Shown here: positions 63,004 through 64,000 of the stretch, one piece after another
How positions within the stretch are numbered: position 1 is the stretch's first letter
Layout of the letters: the number at the start of each line of letters is the position of its first letter
Source: Marinobacter gelidimuriae
GTDB taxonomy: Bacteria; Pseudomonadota; Gammaproteobacteria; Pseudomonadales; Oleiphilaceae
DNA length: 64,000 nucleotides
Assembly: GCF_000372805.1 (NCBI RefSeq)
Contig: NZ_KB889827.1
Location: forward strand, 140,263 to 204,262
Direction: 5' to 3'
The notes under the pieces: generated by a model
What the model saw: only the letters and a program-made list of their open reading frames with translations
The model's database searches: none
What the model was told of the DNA's origin: nothing
Program-made: the position numbers and the translations under genes

Positions 63004-64000
63004 ATGAGTGATTTTATACTGCCCGATATCGGCGAAGGTATTGTGGAGTGCGAAGTGGTGAAGTGGCTGGTCAGCGAAGGCGACATGATCGAAGAAGATC
63101 AGCCGGTGGTCGAGGTAATGACCGACAAAGCGCTGGTGGAAATACCTGCGCCTCACAAGGGACAGATCAAGCGCCTTTATTACAAAGAAGGCGACATTGC
63201 CAAGGTGCACGCGCCGCTGTTTGAGTTGTCAGAAGAGGGCAGCGAGCAACAAGACGGCGCCATCAACGATAACGACGACTCGGCCTCAGAAAAAGCCACT
63301 GCAAGCTCAACGCCGGCCAGTCAAAAGGCCGAAACAAAAAAACCGGCGAGCGATAGCGCCGCCTCTGACCATCAGGCTGAGAGCGCTGCGGCGTCTAATG
63401 AAACAACAACCGCAACGGAAACTAAAACACCGGCCAGCCCGGCGGTAAGACGCCTGATGCGCGAGTACGACTTGTCATTGGGTCACATCAGCGGCTCCGG
63501 CAGAGACGGCCGGGTGCTGAAAGAAGATGTGTTGGCTCACCTGAAGGCGCCAGAAGGCCAAACAGGCGAGTCCGCGGGCGCCCAATCAGGCAAGCGCTCC
63601 GGCGCCACTGACCAGCAGGTTCGCATAGAACCGATCAAGGGCATGAAGGCGGTAATGGCCAAGCGCATGGTAGCCGCCGCTTCCAGCATCCCGCACTTTA
63701 TCTTCAGCGAAGACATTGATGTGACCGAACTGCTGGCGCTGCGCGCGCAGCTCAAACCTCTGGCCGAAGCCAGCGGATCACGGCTCACCTTGATGCCGTT
63801 CATCATGAAAGCCATGGCCCTGGCCATTCGCGACTACCCGATTCTGAACAGCCGGGTAAACGACGAGGTCACCGAAATCCATTACCAGCCCCAATGCAAC
63901 ATTGGTATGGCTGTGGACAGCAAAGCCGGGCTGATGGTGCCCAACATCAAAGGCGTGGAACACCTCAGCCTGCTGGAAATTGCCGATGAAGTGGCGCGCC
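63004..64000 (+). CDS. bkdB: branched-chain 2-oxoacid dehydrogenase E2 (partial, cut by window end)
   Basis: The first 332 codons are present. The N-terminal lipoyl domain (about residues 1-78) has the lipoylated Lys in VVEVMTDKALVEIPAP. An Ala/Ser/Glu-rich flexible linker spans about residues 79-145, and a peripheral subunit-binding domain is at about 146-180 (SPAVRRLMREYDLSLGHISG, GRDGRVLKEDVLAHL). The acyltransferase domain starts near 205 (KGMKAVMAKRMVAAASSIPH) and runs off the end. The complex transfers branched acyl groups to CoA. GGAGAA precedes the ATG. Confidence 0.92.
   Translation, partial: MSDFILPDIGEGIVECEVVKWLVSEGDMIEEDQPVVEVMTDKALVEIPAPHKGQIKRLYYKEGDIAKVHAPLFELSEEGSEQQDGAINDNDDSASEKATASSTPASQKAETKKPASDSAASDHQAESAAASNETTTATETKTPASPAVRRLMREYDLSLGHISGSGRDGRVLKEDVLAHLKAPEGQTGESAGAQSGKRSGATDQQVRIEPIKGMKAVMAKRMVAAASSIPHFIFSEDIDVTELLALRAQLKPLAEASGSRLTLMPFIMKAMALAIRDYPILNSRVNDEVTEIHYQPQCNIGMAVDSKAGLMVPNIKGVEHLSLLEIADEVAR

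Noticed and set aside
1..64000. Search for CRISPR arrays, restriction-modification, toxin-antitoxin or phage-defence modules
   Set aside because: No spaced repeats of CRISPR type, no nuclease/methylase pairs and no recognisable defence gene sets were seen; the lone GIY-YIG protein is a housekeeping-type single-domain member.

Overview
The window is about 57% G+C bacterial chromosome. Gene content and order point to a marine gammaproteobacterium, most likely Marinobacter or a close relative: serA beside a D-2-hydroxyglutarate dehydrogenase, trpI divergent from trpBA, an Mrp antiporter with fused A/B subunits, a tctCBA transporter, BCCT and dicarboxylate symporters, and a bkd operon. This is a judgement from remembered family and context patterns, not a database match. 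No rRNA, tRNA, CRISPR array, prophage or complete insertion sequence was seen.

Layout. 1-2.9 kb: end of a purine permease, apt, an acylpyruvase-type hydrolase and an ABC1/UbiB-like kinase. 3-4.1 kb: a solitary type IV pilin and the tail of an IS66-type transposase. 4.1-7.8 kb: a zinc-less CobB sirtuin, a D-2-hydroxyglutarate dehydrogenase and divergent serA. 7.8-9.9 kb: damaged remains of a retinal-synthesis locus (blh, crtY). 10-13.1 kb: trpBA with a divergent TrpI-type regulator. 13.1-17.7 kb: envelope lipoprotein, hydrolase, GIY-YIG protein, EamA exporter, broken DUF4168 gene and rlmJ. 17.9-20.3 kb: a collapsed imelysin/dihaem-oxidase/DUF1513 iron locus. 20.3-25 kb: an MFS transporter, a chemoreceptor gene interrupted by 17-bp tandem repeats, a small lipoprotein that has lost its stop, and an acyl-CoA dehydrogenase with several internal deletions. 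25.3-31.2 kb: complete mrpA(B)CDEFG operon. 31.4-43.4 kb: mostly housekeeping and conserved genes (acyl-CoA ligase, dadA, yciH, yigZ, dodecin, second sirtuin, ABC-F ATPase, ppiC, LysR regulator). 43.5-48.4 kb: a small orphan gene, rarD, an rRNA pseudouridine synthase, a lytic transglycosylase, and LysE and TSUP transporters. 48.5-54 kb: tctCBA with a divergent CitA/CitB-type two-component system. 54-60.1 kb: BCCT carrier, a collapsed DUF2157/GDYXXLXY locus, efpL, RIO kinase, an SDR and a dicarboxylate symporter. 60.4-64 kb: a DUF2897 membrane peptide and the start of a branched-chain 2-oxoacid dehydrogenase operon, cut by the window end.

Working together: serA and its neighbour probably couple serine synthesis to respiratory recycling of D-2-hydroxyglutarate. 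Mrp, BCCT and the sodium-coupled symporter fit a salt-adapted cell. TctCBA with its sensor pair forms a carboxylate uptake unit. The bkd genes feed branched-chain amino acid breakdown.

The most striking feature is gene decay. At least nine loci carry frameshifts, lost start or stop codons, nonsense codons or internal deletions, most of them between 7.8 and 25 kb, next to intact housekeeping genes and with almost no mobile-element sequence. I did not find a convincing new multi-gene system. The best leads are the repeat-interrupted chemoreceptor, the in-frame imelysin-oxidase chimera, and a small orphan gene with an 18-bp palindrome beside a LysR regulator.
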